64,000 bases of DNA from Anodontia alba (GCA_964016985.1 OZ024826.1:71559768-71623767), one strand, 5' to 3'. Positions 1 through 11,339 are shown, counted from the stretch's first letter. Numbers and translations: made by a program. The notes: generated by a model from the letters alone, not told the origin.

Positions 1-60
1 AATATTTCAAAATGTCATCTGCTGAAATTTTTATCCAGCATGCAAAGTGTTAATTCATTA

Positions 61-240
61 CCATACTTGTCCTTAAATTTGAACAAGTCAGTTTCCTGTT
101 GATGTATCTATTATAGCTGAGTGAGTGGCAAATATTTTAGATCCAGATCAGATGCCACATTATGTATCATCTGATTTGGGTCTACACTCTTAGCTCAAGC
201 CTGTCTGTCCCAAAACTTAGGGTAAATATGGTAATCCTGC
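61..240. repeat. MITE-like element, family M1
   Basis: Non-coding dispersed repeat. It begins with CCATACTTGTCCTTAAATTT and a CTGTTGATGTAT block, has a short internal foldback (GATCCAGATCAGATGCCACA against ATCATCTGATTTGGGTCT) and ends with ACTTAGGGTAAATATGGTA. The same outer and inner blocks recur near 3455-3645, 3646-3985, 38395-38600, 42985-43150, 46885-47022 and 47808-47962. The inverted outer ends and lack of an ORF fit a non-autonomous DNA transposon; the superfamily cannot be named from this copy. Confidence 0.55.
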
Positions 241-643
241 TCAATACTTTTGAGGCTGATGTGAAAATTTACTTCTTTATTACTTCTTTACAAAAGAAAG
301 CTAAGTAAAAATAAGTGTTTTTTTTTTTCTTTTCTTTTTTTTTTATCACTGACTGATGAATAATACATTGTGTCAAATCACAGTATTTTGAAACTTTTGA
401 ACAAATACTTGCAATGATAAACTAGAAATGTGTTATGCCACTATTACATACTGTAAAATAGGAATTATTTATGAGAGATATCATGTAAATAGGTAATATA
501 AATGTCATAAAATGTTGGCATTCTGGTGTCTGAATTAGTATTCAGTCATGTTCATGCTATTGGCTCACAGGATGAAGGCTATTGATCACTCCCTCATCTG
601 TTTGCATGTCCATTGTCAAATCTACAAAATCAGTGAATCTATT

Positions 644-883
644 TTAACCCTTAAAGTGCCAAGAAAAACTGCATCTGAAAATGTCTGTTTATGTTGTCTG
701 CTGAATATTCTTGCAGACTTTTCAAACCTAGTTTTGCATACAGGCAAACAGTGTGGACCCAGATCAGACTGCTCCTAAAGGAGCAGTCTAATCTGGGTCC
801 ACACTGTTTGCAAAAATGACTTAAAATCACAAGCAGATGACAAAGCAGACGACAATAGTTGTGACTGGCGCTTTAAGGGTTAA
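644..883. mobile_element. Foldback MITE, family MA (TTAACCCTTAAAG ends)
   Basis: A 240-bp element with terminal inverted repeats TTAACCCTTAAAGTGCCA and, read inward from the right end, TTAACCCTTAAAGCGCCA. In the middle (744-811) lies a near-perfect palindrome around GGAGCAGTCT with arms reading CAAACAGTGTGGACCCAGAT. No ORF is credible. Relatives with the same ends lie at 24690-24905, 47966-48170 and 61838-62036, but those have a different palindromic core based on CTTGACATTTCATGTGAAT. The ends of this family therefore carry more than one core. Confidence 0.75.
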
Positions 884-1045
884 TGCTTAGCATGCTGCAT
901 AGAATTTTTCAGCAGGCAACATTTTGAAATTTTTTTTTTTTTTTTTTCCTAGAAAACAGGGTTTGACATTTCATGAAAATTATCTCCTGGATGAGCCGTT
1001 TCATCAGGATCTACACTGTTTGCTATTTTGTTATTGATTTTTGAC
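884..1045. repeat. MITE fragment, family M2 (GCATGCTGG type)
   Basis: Starts TTAATGCTTAGCATGCTGCA and contains AACAGGGTTTGACATTTCAT after a poly-T run, followed by a fragment of the TCTACACTGTTTGC block. The same order is seen at 23850-24050, 24400-24595, 48380-48547, 55480-55895 and 61030-61252. It directly abuts the element at 644-883, suggesting repeated insertion in one place. This copy is incomplete on the right. Confidence 0.45.
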
Positions 1046-1144
1046 TGAAACTCCTATTTGCAACAATGGGTGTGTCCAAATTCAGAGATGGAAGAGTCCA
1101 TTTCAGAAATCCAGGGGTGAAAACGATTAATAACATCCCTTTTG

Positions 1145-2085
1145 TTAGCTCACCTGGGCAAGAAGTGCTCAACCTCAAGGTGAGCTATTGTGATTGGTCA
1201 GTGTCCATCGTGGGTTGTGCATCATCCTCCGTCCGTCTTGCGGGTGTCAACAATTTCCTTTAAATCATTACTCCTCCAACACCCCTAGGCTAATTGACTC
1301 AAAACTTGGTAGGAAGATCAAAAATAGCTAAAATTGTTCTGATCAGAAGTCCAAGATGACGTTCATCTTGAAAATCTATTTAGAGGCTAAAGGCCATTGA
1401 ACTCGAAACTTGGTAGGAAGTATTGGGGCAACTTGCAAATTGAAAATAGCTTAATTCGTTCCGATCAGAAATCCAAGATGGGGACTTGTAGATCAAAAAA
1501 AGCTAAACTCTTTCTGATCAGAAATCCAAGATGTTCGCCATAGCTACCATATTGAAAATCTAGTTTGAACTTTTTCTCCTGAACCAAAAAGTGACTCGAA
1601 AATTGGTAGGAAGCATCAGGGTAAGTTGTAGATAAAAAAACAGATAAAACTCGTTCCGATCAGAAATCCAAGATGGATGTCACTGCTGTCATCTTGAAAA
1701 TCTATTTCAAATTTCTTCTCCTTAACCCAAAATGCCATTTGACTCGAAACATGGTTAGTAGTATCGGGGCCACTTGTAGATCAAAAATAGCTAAAATCAT
1801 TCCAATAGGAGATCCAAGACGACCGCCACGACAGCCATGTTGAAAATCTGTTTTAATTTTATTCTCCTTATCCAAAAGGCAAATTGACTTGAAACTTCAT
1901 TAGAAGTATCGAGGTGACTTGTAGATCAAAACTAGCTAAAAATGTTCCGACTGGAAATCCAAGGTGGCCCCCATGGTCATCATCTTGAAGATCTATTTTG
2001 AACTTCTTCTCTTGAACTGAAATGCCAATTGACTCAAAACTTGTCTGGTAATCAGGTGAGCAATACAAGGCCGTCCTAAAATTTC
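1145..2085 (+). mobile_element. HINE/pearl-like tandem-core element A (145-bp core)
   Basis: Begins TTAGCTCACCTGGGCAAGAA, with the following AAGGTGAGCTATTGTGATT giving a diverged 5' hairpin, then a GTCCGTC-rich block and TGTCAACAATTTCC. About six diverged 145-bp tandem units follow, each recognisable by AAATAGCTAAAAT, AAATCCAAGATG and CATCTTGAAAATC. Near the right end ATCAGGTGAGCAAT inverts the start, and CAAGGCCGTCC stands where better copies have the GGCC hairpin and CTCTTG. There is no transposition protein, so it is non-autonomous. Assignment to Helentron-associated (HINE) or molluscan pearl elements is inference from architecture. Confidence 0.65.
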
Positions 2086-2101
2086 AACAAGTTCATTTTA
2101 T

Positions 2102-3416
2102 TGTCACACCTGCTTTAGCAGGGCGACTTAGGCATGCAAGTTCATGTCCGTCCGTTCATCCATCTGTCCGTCCATCCATCAAAATTTACCCTGGGTGTCT
2201 TGTGAGGGCAACTCCTCTTACAGTTTTGTACCGATCATTTTGAAACTTTGCATGTGTTTTCTTCATAATATGAGGATGTGCATGTGGTTTGGGTATAATT
2301 GTTAGATTATTTTTGACACTTTCTCCACATTGTGAACTTAGTCATTTTTCACCCTCAGTATATAGACAGTGGGTACCTCTTGTGAGCACAAGTCCTCTTA
2401 CAGTTTTGTACCGATTGTTTTGAAACGTTGCATGTGTTTTCTTCATGGTATGAGGATATGCATGTGGTTTGGGTATAATTGTTAGAACATTTTTGTCATT
2501 TTTTCCACATTGTGAACTTAATCATTTTTCACTCTCAATATATAGACAGCGGGTACATCTTGTGAGCGCAAGTCCTCTTACAGTTTTGTACTGATTGTTT
2601 TGAAACTTTGCTTATGTTTTCTTCATGGTATGAGGATGTGCATGTGGTTTGGATATAATTGTTAGATCATTTTTTGTTACTTTTTCCATATTGTGAACTT
2701 AGTCATTTTTCACCCTTTATATATAAACAGTTGGTACCTCATGTGAGTGCAACTCCTCTTACAGTTTTGTACTGATTATTATGAAACTTTGCATGCATTT
2801 ACTTCATAGTATGAGGATGTGTATGTGGTTAGATATATTTGTTAGATCATTTTTTTTCACTTTTTTCCACATTGTGAACTTAATCATTTTTCACCCTCAG
2901 TATATAGACAGTGGGTACCTCGTGAGCACAACTCCTTATACAATTTTATACCAGTCTTTTTGAAACTTTGCACATGTTTTCTCTGTAGTCTGAAGATGTG
3001 CATGTGCTTTTCATATAATCCTTGCCTTAATTTTTGTCATTTTTCTTCTACTTTTTGAACTCTGTCATTTTCTGACCTCAGACCTTGTGATTGCAACTTC
3101 TCATACAATTTTAAACCGGTCTTTTGAAACTTTGCACATGTTTTTTCCTGTGTCTGCAGAAGTGCACGTGGTTTTGATATAATTTTTAAATTTATTTTTG
3201 TCACTTTTTCCACTTTAACTTTTGTCATTTTCTTATCTCAGATTTTATGAAACTGTACAGACTGAGGGTACTTTTTGAGCCTAACTTCTCAACTTCTCAT
3301 GCATCATATGAGAAAATGCATATGCTTTTGATGAAATTCCTATATTAAAATAAACATTACTTTTTGTGTGTGTGTGTGGGTGGGGGGGGCGGGGGAGAGT
3401 GAGAGCAGGTGCGACA
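2102..3416. mobile_element. Tandem-core element B (~180-bp units, 13-bp inverted ends)
   Basis: The ends are inverted: TGTCACACCTGCT at 2102-2114 against AGCAGGTGCGACA at 3404-3416 (12 of 13 match). After a GTCCGTCCGTTCATCCATC-like tetranucleotide block come about six units of roughly 180 bp. Their landmark GGGTACCTC/ATC recurs near 2371, 2551, 2732 and 2913, and units contain CTCCTCTTACAGTTTTGTAC and TTGAAACTTTGCATG. Later units are more diverged. The right end is G-rich, with a short TG run and G8/G5 tracts. Short ORFs inside are periodic artefacts. The plan is the same as element A but the core sequence is unrelated. Confidence 0.65.
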
Positions 3417-3454
3417 TCAACTTCACCAAAGTTTAATCTATTTTTGTATTTACC

Positions 3455-3985
3455 ATAACTCTTACCACACTTCTCTTAAAATTTGAACAAATCCATTTTA
3501 CTGCCTGTTGATGTATCCAAAAACCTGATAGATGAATAGCAGTGTATACCCTGATCAGATCCCTGATTCTGTGGCATCTGATCTGGATCTACACTGGTTG
3601 CACAGGTCTGTCTGTGTCAATATTTCAGGTTATTATGATAGTACCTGCTGATATGTGGCAAACAGTGTAGACGCCTATCAGAAGGCACATTCTGCAGTAT
3701 TTGATCCAGTCAACATTGTCTGCACAGGCCTAGATGTGAAATTATCCAGGGTAAAAAGTTTAGTGAAAATAATGTGACAGTGAAGTCCATGACTGGTCTG
3801 TGCAGATACTGTATTTACTTGTACCCAAAGTATTCAGGTATTCAGGCAGACAGCATCAGATAACAGTTTACACACTGTTTGCCACTCATTTGCAGTTTGT
3901 ACACATATCAACAGGTAGTAAAATGGACTGGTTCAAATTTTAGGACAGGTGTGGTATAGAGTTTACATGTCTGAATATTTAGGGT
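3455..3985. repeat. Two adjacent M1 MITE-like copies in opposite orientation
   Basis: The left copy (about 3455-3645) reads ATTTGAACAAATCCATTTTA, CTGCCTGTTGATGTATCC and TGTGGCATCTGATCTGGATC. The right part (about 3646-3985) ends with ATCAACAGGTAGTAAAATGG and TTCAAATTTTAGGACAGGTG, the reverse complement of the left start. Together they form a large imperfect foldback. No coding potential is apparent. Confidence 0.5.
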
Positions 3986-4468
3986 AAATAGAGTATAAAG
4001 AGGTTTTCTTGTCTAATTAAGCAGCTGTGTTGACTGTGGTTGATTGTCAACAAGCTATAATGAGGTACATTCCACCTGTAAGGTGATCGCTTAGATTCTA
4101 CCTGACTTGACACATTGGATTACTATTATCGTCTTTTATTATAATACTACTATCTATACACCTGCTATAATCACACTGGTTGGGGACAACATTACCTGTT
4201 TTATTGACGTTCTGGGGTTATTGCGATTTTAAATATTTGATTTGGAAATGTTAGTAATTCATATATATTTAGGAAGTGTTTATATACATACCGGTAGTAC
4301 GGAATTTAGTGTGTTGAATTTTATGGGTCAGAAATTATTTTTTAAGTTAAATTTTTGGAGTTTACAAAATTTGTTGACTTTGGATTATATTTGACTAAGG
4401 TAAGCAGGCCTTTTTAAGGGACATATCCTGGACTTTTGCAGTGTATTTTATAGAAGAGTGACTTTACT

Positions 4469-4666
4469 CATAGCTCTAGACAAGGTGCTTTTCTTTCAAT
4501 CAAAACTGTGTTGATAGTTTTCTTATTTCTCCATGAAACCATATATTCTGGGTGCTAATTAAAAGTGCCTCGATGAGGTGCTTCTAATAAGTACCCACAA
4601 CATATGTTTTTGTGGAGAAATAAGAAAAAAATATTTACTTGATACCCCTCTTATCGAGACCTATAA
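4469..4666. mobile_element. Foldback MITE, family M4 (CATAGCTCTAGA ends)
   Basis: The left end CATAGCTCTAGACAAGGTGC pairs imperfectly with the reverse complement of CCTCTTATCGAGACCTATA. Internally TTTTCTTATTTCTCCATGAA pairs with GTGGAGAAATAAGAAAA, and the centre is a palindrome around AGTGCCTCGATGAGGTGCTT. Related copies lie at 44885-45077 and 47443-47619, with partial ones at 62530-62700 and 63120-63395. The element is short, foldback and non-coding. The flanking ~470 bases on the left (from about 4000) show no gene or recognisable repeat. Confidence 0.7.
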
Positions 4667-4788
4667 TACATCTTGTTTACACATGCTGGTGTTGATGTTC
4701 TGAGATCTACAGACCTTTCTGTGTTTCAAAATGGATTCATCACATCAGAATTTTGCTTGGTTGATTTGAGTTGGTGTTGGAGATTTAC

Positions 4789-5040
4789 TGCCCAGTCAAC
4801 AATGTTAAGGTCATGTTGAGCCAGTCAGTCAACCTGCTCCCACTGCTCCTGGGCAGGCTTAGTCCTTTAAGTGGTTAACCAGTACTTGTGCACATACTTT
4901 CTCCAGTAACTGACAACTACCCTTCTTGAATCTGTGGAATGGGGAGAATGACTGTAGAAATAATTTCATGATCTATCTCCACCAAAGTATTGTTGTCAAG
5001 CTGGGATTCAACTTGTGACCCTTTGTTTGGTCAGTCATTT
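4789..5040 (-). mobile_element. tRNA-derived SINE-1 copy, diverged
   Basis: Read on the minus strand it follows the order of the better SINE copies: a poor tRNA-like head (about 5000-5040, GGGTCACAAGTTGAATCCCA as B-box region), a body with GATCATGAAAT, TCAAGAAGGGTAG and CAGTTACTGGAGAAAG, then TTAACCACTTAAAGGACTAA, GCCTGCCCAGG and GACCTTAACATTG. It is the oldest-looking of the five SINE-1 copies (others at 7503, 26995, 28055 and 61425). Confidence 0.6.
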
Positions 5041-7502
5041 TATAAATTATATAAATTTTAAGCTCTTTTAAAATATTGTCAACATTTTTTAATGGAGAAA
5101 TAATAAATGTTCCAGAAAAATTGTTTACTTACTTTGTGCTATAATATGTCTAAATTCAAAATTTTATTCATTTAATATTTGGACAGCATAACCACCATAC
5201 TTGCCAGAAAAATCTGTATTTATCCAAAAGATTTGGACTTCTTAACCTCTTATCTTAGCCTAGTGACCTCAGCTCATCAGTTTAGCACTATTGCTTCAAA
5301 GAAGATTAGCCCAGTGATCTCAGCCCATCAGTTTGGTGCTGTTGCTTCAAAGAAGCTTAGCTCAGTGATCTCAGCACATTAATTTGGCTCTGTTGCTTCA
5401 AAGAAGCTTAGACTAGAGACCTCAGCTCATCAGTTTGGTGCTATGTTTCAAAGAAGCTTAGCCTAGAGACCTCAGCCCATCAGTTTGGTGCTATGTTTCA
5501 AAGAAGCTTATCTCAGTGATCTCAGCGCATTAATTTGGTGCTGTTGCTTCAAAGAAGCTTAGCCTAGAGACCTCTGCTCATCAGTTTGATGCTATTGCTT
5601 CAAAAAAGCTTAGCTCGGTGATCTCAGGGCATAAATTTGGTGCTATTGCTTCAAAGAAGCTTAGCCTAGAGACCTCATCTCATCAGTTTGGAACTATGTT
5701 TCAAAGAAGTTTAGCTTAGAGATCTCAGCTCATCAGTTTGGTGCTATGTTTCAAAGAAGCTTAGCTCAGTGATCTCAGTGCATTAATTTGGTGCTGTTGC
5801 TTCAAAGAAGCTTAGCCCAGAGACCTCAGCTCATCAGTTTGGTTCTATTGCTTCAATGAAGCTTAGCTCAGTGATCTCAGGGCATTAATTTGGTGCTATT
5901 GCTTGCTTCAAAGATGCTTAGCCTAGAGACCTCAGCTCATCAGTTCGGTGCTATGGTTTCAAAGAAGCTTAGCCTAGTGATCTCAGCTCATGTTTGGTGC
6001 TATTGCTTCAAAGATGCTTAGCCTAGTGACCTCAGCTCATCAGTTTGGCACTATTGCTTCAAAGAAGATTAGCCTAGTGATCTCAGCTCATGTTTGGTGC
6101 TATTGCTTCAAAGATGCTTAGCCTAGTGACCTCAGCTCATCAGTTTGGCACTATTGCTTCAAAGAAGATTAGCCCAGTGATCTCAGCCCATCAGTTTGGT
6201 GCTATTGCTTCAAAGAAGCTTAGCTCAGTGATCTCAGCACATTAATTTGGCACTGTTGCTTCAAAGAAGCTTAGCCTAGAGACCTCAGCTCATCAGTTTG
6301 GTGCTATGTTTCAAAGAAGCTTAGCCTAGAGACCTCAGCTCATCAGTTTGGTGCTATGTTTCAAAGAAGCTTAGCGCAGTGATCTCAGTACATTAATTTG
6401 GTGCTGTTGCTTCAAAGAAGCTCAGCCTAGAGACCTCAGCTCATCAGTTTGATGCTATTGCTTCAAAAAAGCTTAGCTCAGTGATCTCAGGGCATTAATT
6501 TGGTGCTATTGCTTCAAAGAAGCTTAGCCTAGAGACCTCAGCTTATCAGTTTGGTACTATGTTTCAAAGAAGTTTAGCCTAGAGATCTCAGCTCATCAGT
6601 TTGGTGCTATGTTTCAAAGAAGCTTAGCTCAGTGATCTCAGTGCATTAATTTGGTGCTGTTGCTTCAAAGAAGCTTAGCCTAGAGACCTCATCTCATCAG
6701 TTTGGTGCTATTGCTTCAATGTAGCTTAGCTCAGTGATCTCAGGGCATTAATTTGGTGCTATTGCTTCAAAGACGCTTAGCCTAGAGACCTCAGCTCATC
6801 AGTTTGGTGCTGTGGTTTCAAAGAAGCTTAGCCTAGTGAACTCAGCTCATATTTGGTGCTACTGCTTCAAAGAAGCTTAGCCAAGTGATCTCAGCTCATT
6901 AGTTTGGTGCTGTTGCTTCAAGAAATTTAGCCTAGTGATCTCTGGTCATGAGTTTGGTGCTATTGCTTCAAAGAAACTTAGCCTAGTGATTTCAGGTCAT
7001 GAGTTTAGAGGTGTTGCTTCAAAGACACTTAGCCAAGTGATCTCAGCTCATTAGTTTGGTGCTATTGCTTCAAAGAAACTTAGCCTAGTGATCACAGGTC
7101 ATGAGTTTGGTACTATTGCTTCAAGAAACTTAGCCTAGTGATCTCAGGTCATGAGTTTGGTGCTATTGCTTCAAAGAAACTTAGTCTAGTGATTTCAGGT
7201 CATGGGTTTGGAGCTGTTGCTTCAAAGAAACTTAGCCAAGTGATCTCAGCTCATTAGTTTGGTGCTATTGCTTCAAAGAAACTTAGCCTAGTGATCTCAG
7301 CTCATTAGTTTGGTGCTATTGCTTCAAAGAAACTTAGCCAAGTGATCTCAGCTCATTAGTTTAGTGCTATTGCTTCAAAGAAACTTAGCCTAGTGATCTC
7401 AGCTCATGAGTTTGGTGCTATTGCTTCAAAGAAACTTAGCCTAGTGATCTCAGCTCATGAGTTTGGTGCTATTGCTTCAAAGAAACTTAGCCTAGTGATC
7501 TC

Positions 7503-7812
7503 AGCTCATGGGTTTGGTGGCTGAGTTGGATACGCATCTGACTGGTGATCAGGAGGTTGCGGGTTTGACCCCCGCTGGGTTGGCAACATTCTTTCATGGA
7601 GATTTGATCATGAAATATTTTCTACAGTCATTCTCTCCCTTCCGAGGATTCAAGAAAGGCAGCTGTCAGTTTCTGGCAAAAGAATGTGCACAATACTGGT
7701 TAACTGCTTAGAGGACTAAGCCTGCCCAGTAAAAGTGTGGTTAGGTAAACTGACCAAGCTTGACATGAGCCCACTGGGTTGATTGGGCCATAAAAACTCA
7801 ACACAAACAAAA
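7503..7812 (+). mobile_element. SINE-1 (tRNA-derived) inserted in the satellite
   Basis: The head has an A-box-like GGTGGCTGAGTTGGATACGC and a B box GCGGGTTTGACCCC. The body runs GGCAACATTCTTTCATGGAG, GATCATGAAATATTTTCTAC, TTCTGGCAAAAGAATGTGC, GGTTAACTGCTTAGAGGACT and AAGCCTGCCCAGTAAAAG, and the tail is (CAAA)-like at 7800-7812. Satellite units resume directly afterwards with ATGAGTTTGGTGCTATTTC. RNA polymerase III promoter boxes at the head are typical of SINEs. No clear target duplication was found; the satellite itself hides one. Confidence 0.85.
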
Positions 7813-9051
7813 AATTATGAGTTTGGTGCTATTTCTTCAAAGATGCTTAGCCCAGTCATTCAGCTCATCAGTTTGGTGTTATGGCTTCATAGAAGCTTAG
7901 CCTAATGATATCTGCTTATGAGTTAGGTGATTTTTCTTCAAAAAGCTTAGCCCATTGATCTCAGCTCATCAATTTGGTGCTGCTTCTTTAAAGAAGCTTA
8001 GTCCAGTGATCTCAGCTCATCAATTTGGTGCTATGGCTGAAAGAAGCTTAGCCCAGTGATCTCAGCTCATGAGTTTGGTGCTATTTCTTCAAAGAAGCTT
8101 AGCCTAACAATCTCAGCTCATTATTTTGGTTTTATTCCTTCAGAGACTGTTAAGCCTAGGGATCTCAGCTCAATAGTTTGGTGCTATTTCTCCAGCACAG
8201 CTTAGCTTAGTGATCTCAGCTGATGGGTTGTGCTGTTTCTTCAAGGACAGCTTAGCCATATGATCTCAGCTCATCAATTTGATGCTATTCCTTTAGTGAC
8301 AGTGTATCATAGTAGTCTCAGCTCATTAGTTTGTTGCTATTTCTTCTATCACAGTTAATCTCAGCTCATTAGTGTAGTGCTATTCCTTCAGATACAGTTT
8401 AGCTTAGAAATCTCAGCTCATTAGTTTGGTGCTATTCCTTCAGGTACAATTTAGCCTAGAAATCTCAGCTCATCAGTTTGGTGCTATTCCTTCAGGTACA
8501 GTTTAGCCTAGAAATCTCAGCTTATTAGTTTGATGCTATTCTTTCAGGTACTTTTTAGCCTAGAAATCTCAGCTCATTAGTTTGGTGCTGTTTCTTCTGA
8601 GCCAGTTTAGCCAAGTGATCTCAGCTCATTGGTTTTGTGCTATTTCTTTAGGGACAGTTCAGCCAAGTAATCTCAGCTCATTAGTTTGGTGCTATTTCTT
8701 CTTGGACAATTTAGCCAAGTGATCTCAGCTCATTAGTTTGGTGCTATTCCCTCAGGGACAGTTAAGCCTAGTAAACTCAGCTCATTAGTTTGGTGATATT
8801 TCTTCTCGGACAGTTTAGCCCAGTGATCTCAGCTCATTAGTTTGGTGTTATTTCTTTAGGGACAGTTTAGCATAGTAATCTGAGCTAATCAGTTAGGTGC
8901 TATTTCTTCAGAGACAGTTTAGCCTAGTGATCTCAGCTCATTAGTTTTGTGCTATTCCTTCAGGGACAGTTTAGCATAGTAATCTCAGCTCATTAGTTTG
9001 GTGCTATTTCCACTGGGAGTATTTAGCATAGTAAACTCAGCTCCATTAGGA

Positions 9052-9328
9052 AAACACGACTATTCAAGTATATTGAAAATGTCACAATCAAAAACTGAAA
9101 GTTTTCGCATAAAATTCTGATATTTTTCACATTTCTGCTCAAAACATAGATTATTGGTACTTGTTAGAACAGCCTCACCGAGGCGGTTCTAACAAGTACC
9201 TACAATCTATGTATGGTTTTGAGCAGAAATATGAAAAATAATGTATACCCCTGTAAACCCCAGTTTTACTATATAAAAATGGGGTTTAAGGGGGTCAAAA
9301 TTATATAGGTATGTTTTCTTGATGATAG
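9052..9328. mobile_element. Foldback element inserted in the satellite
   Basis: Non-satellite sequence of about 277 bp lies between two normal satellite units. Its centre is a palindrome: TACTTGTTAGAACAGCCTCA against GAGGCGGTTCTAACAAGTAC, extended by CTGCTCAAAACATAGATT / TGGTTTTGAGCAG. The central TAGAAC-GCCTC-GAGGC motif recalls the core of family M4, but the outer sequence differs (GTATACCCCTGTAAACCCCA, GGGGTTTAAGGGGGTC). No ORF. Precise ends are uncertain by several bases. Confidence 0.65.
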
Positions 9329-9711
9329 GTTAGTGCTATTTCCACTGGGAGGGTTTAGCCTAGTAATCTCAGCTCATTAGTTTGGTGCTATTTCCACTGA
9401 GGGAGTTTAGCCTACTAATCTCAGCTCATTAGTTTGGTGCTATTTCCACTGAGGGAGTTTAGCCTAGTAATCTCAGCTCATTAGTTTGGTGCTATTTCTT
9501 TATGGACAGTTCAACCTAGTAATCTCTGCTAATCACTTTGGTGCTATTTCTTCTGGAACAGCTTAGCCTAGTGATCTCAGTTCATTAATTTGGTGCTATT
9601 TCTTTAGGGACAGTTTAGCCTAGTGATACCTCCTCAGTTTGGCATAGCTAATTCTGGAGACCTCAGCTCATTAGTTTGGTGCTATATCTTTAGAGACAGT
9701 TTAGCCTAGCA

Positions 9712-10985
9712 ATGGTGCAGCAGTTCCATGATGGTATGCTTGCAAGTGTCCAAATGGTGGCGAGTTTTCTGATCCATTCCTAGTGACAAATGGATTTAAG
9801 CAAGGCTGTGTACTAGCTTCAACACTGTTCAGCATGATGTTTTCTGCCATGCTCACAGATGCTTTCCAAGATGTTGACAATGGTATACCTATTAGGCATT
9901 CGATGGAAAGCTTTTCAACCTAAGAAGGTTGCAAGCTAAATCCAAGGTGCAGACAGAGGTGCTAGATGAGTTCCTCTATGCTGATGACATGGCAAAGGGT
10001 GCTCCAACAGAAGAAAAAATGCAGAAAGGTGTGGATCAAGTATCTGATTCATGTGACAACTATGATCTCACAATCAGCATCAAAAAGACTGAGGTGGTAT
10101 ATCAGCCAGCATCTGGAAAGCCTTACAAGGAGCCTATCATCACAGTGAAAGGTCTATGACTGCAAGTGGTAGACAAGTTCACCAGCATTGGAAGCACATT
10201 GTCTAGAATTGCGCACATTGATGAGGAAGTCAATGCCAGGATTGCAAAAGCTAGTGCAGCATTTGGCCGATGACATAGATGTATTTGGGATTGAAGTGGA
10301 ATCAGACTTGACACAAAGCTGAAAGTCTACAGATCTGAGGTGCTGCCAGCACTATTATACGCATGCGAAACTTGGACAGTTTACTAACAGCATACCAAAA
10401 GACTGAACCACTTCCATACAGGCTGTCTTAGAAAACTTCTATAGATCAAGTGGCAAGACAGGATTCCAGACACAGAAGTCCTGAAAAGGGCAGGGATGCA
10501 GAGTGTACATACTCTTCTGAAATTGGCACTTTAAGGTCACAGGCCATGTTACCAGAATGCCTAATGAAGGTTTGCCAAAGAAAATCCTCAATGGAGAACT
10601 ACAAGTTGGAAAACGCTCCCATGATGGTCAGAAGAAGCAATACAAGGACACCCTCAAAGCTTCTCTTAAAGACTTCAACATACCAACAGAGTTGTGGGAA
10701 CAGATTGCACAGTATTGAGCACAGTGGCCAGCCTCATAAGAAGGGGTACTGGTGAATATGAAGCAAAAAGAATCGGCAAAGCTGAGCAGAAACATGCACA
10801 GCGGAAAGCCAGAGCTAAGGCATCAACAACAGAGCTTTCTTCCTCAGACCTCTCTTGCTTTTGTTCTGTCTGCAACAGGCAGTTTAGAGCTAAGATTCGT
10901 CTTATCAGCCATCTTAGACCATACAAAAAAATAACGCTTCACGCATTTGATTAGGATTGGTCATTGTCAGTAATGACAGATGAAT
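9712..10985 (+). pseudogene. Non-LTR retrotransposon LINE-A, dead 3' part (reverse transcriptase to C-terminal finger)
   Basis: 5'-truncated LINE copy inserted in the satellite, which resumes at about 10987. Visible in order: RT block with NGFKQGCVLASTLFSMMF (about 9789-9842), then after a frame change the catalytic YADD box (about 9975-9990), the block around DKFTSIGSTLSR (about 10170-10210), KLKVYRSEVLPALLYACETW (about 10318-10378), and a C-terminal finger-like CFCSVCNRQFRAKIRLISH (about 10855-10915) whose last His is replaced (RPYKK). Several in-frame stops and at least one frameshift (near 9910) mean no functional protein. The domain order fits an endonuclease/RT type LINE. The 5' part of what looks like the same family is at 22464-23335. 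Confidence 0.85.
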
Positions 10986-10986
10986 C

Positions 10987-11225
10987 AATATGTAAGCCTT
11001 GTGATCTCAGTTCATTAGTTTGGTGCTATTTCTTCAGTGGCAGCTTAGTCTAGTGATCTCAGCTCATCAGTTTGGTGCTGTTTCTTTAGGGACAGTTTAG
11101 TCTAGTGATTTCAGCTCATTAGTTTTTGGCTGTTTCTTCATGGAAGCTTAGCTTAGTGATCTCAGATCATTATTTTGTGTTTAGTTTTTGCCTTGGTGCT
11201 GTCTTCTTAGAACAATCATTATCCT
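10987..11225. repeat. 51-bp satellite array, right remnant
   Basis: Continuation of the array after the LINE-A insertion: GTGATCTCAGTTCATTAGTT, then AGTGATCTCAGCTCATCAGT, decaying after about 11170 into units recognisable only by GGTGCT and CTTCTTAGAACA. The array is the pre-insertion sequence on both sides of the LINE. Confidence 0.85.
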
Positions 11226-11339
11226 GTCTTCTCTTAGGTGTTTGGCTTAGTGCAGTCTCTGTGGAACAATTTGGCCAGCTGATAGTTTAATGTCTTTGGT
11301 TGTTTTTTGTTTTTTAGAAATAATTTGGCCTCTGCAAAC

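Larger units (their letters stand above)
5253..9711. repeat. 51-bp satellite array, main block
   Basis: Tandem repeat of 51 bp (for example start-to-start 7387 to 7438), typified by AGCCTAGTGATCTCAGCTCA followed by TCAGTTTGGTGCTATTGCTT and CAAAGAAGCTT. Some units carry a shorter CTATGTTTCAAAG variant. About 75 units remain here after subtracting the inserted SINE (7503-7812) and foldback element (9052-9328). Sequence drifts along the array: CAAAGAAGCTT on the left becomes CAGGGACAGTTT on the right, so neighbours resemble each other most. An approximately 863-bp higher-order repeat spans about 5253-6980. Short ORFs here are periodic and not evidence of protein. Confidence 0.92.

Noticed and set aside
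4380..4410. 5' UTR exon ending CTAAG|GTAAGC
   Set aside because: A good donor-like sequence alone; no promoter, ORF or acceptor could be linked to it.
5253..9711. CRISPR-like array
   Set aside because: Units are contiguous 51-bp repeats without unique spacers, in eukaryotic DNA, with no cas genes.
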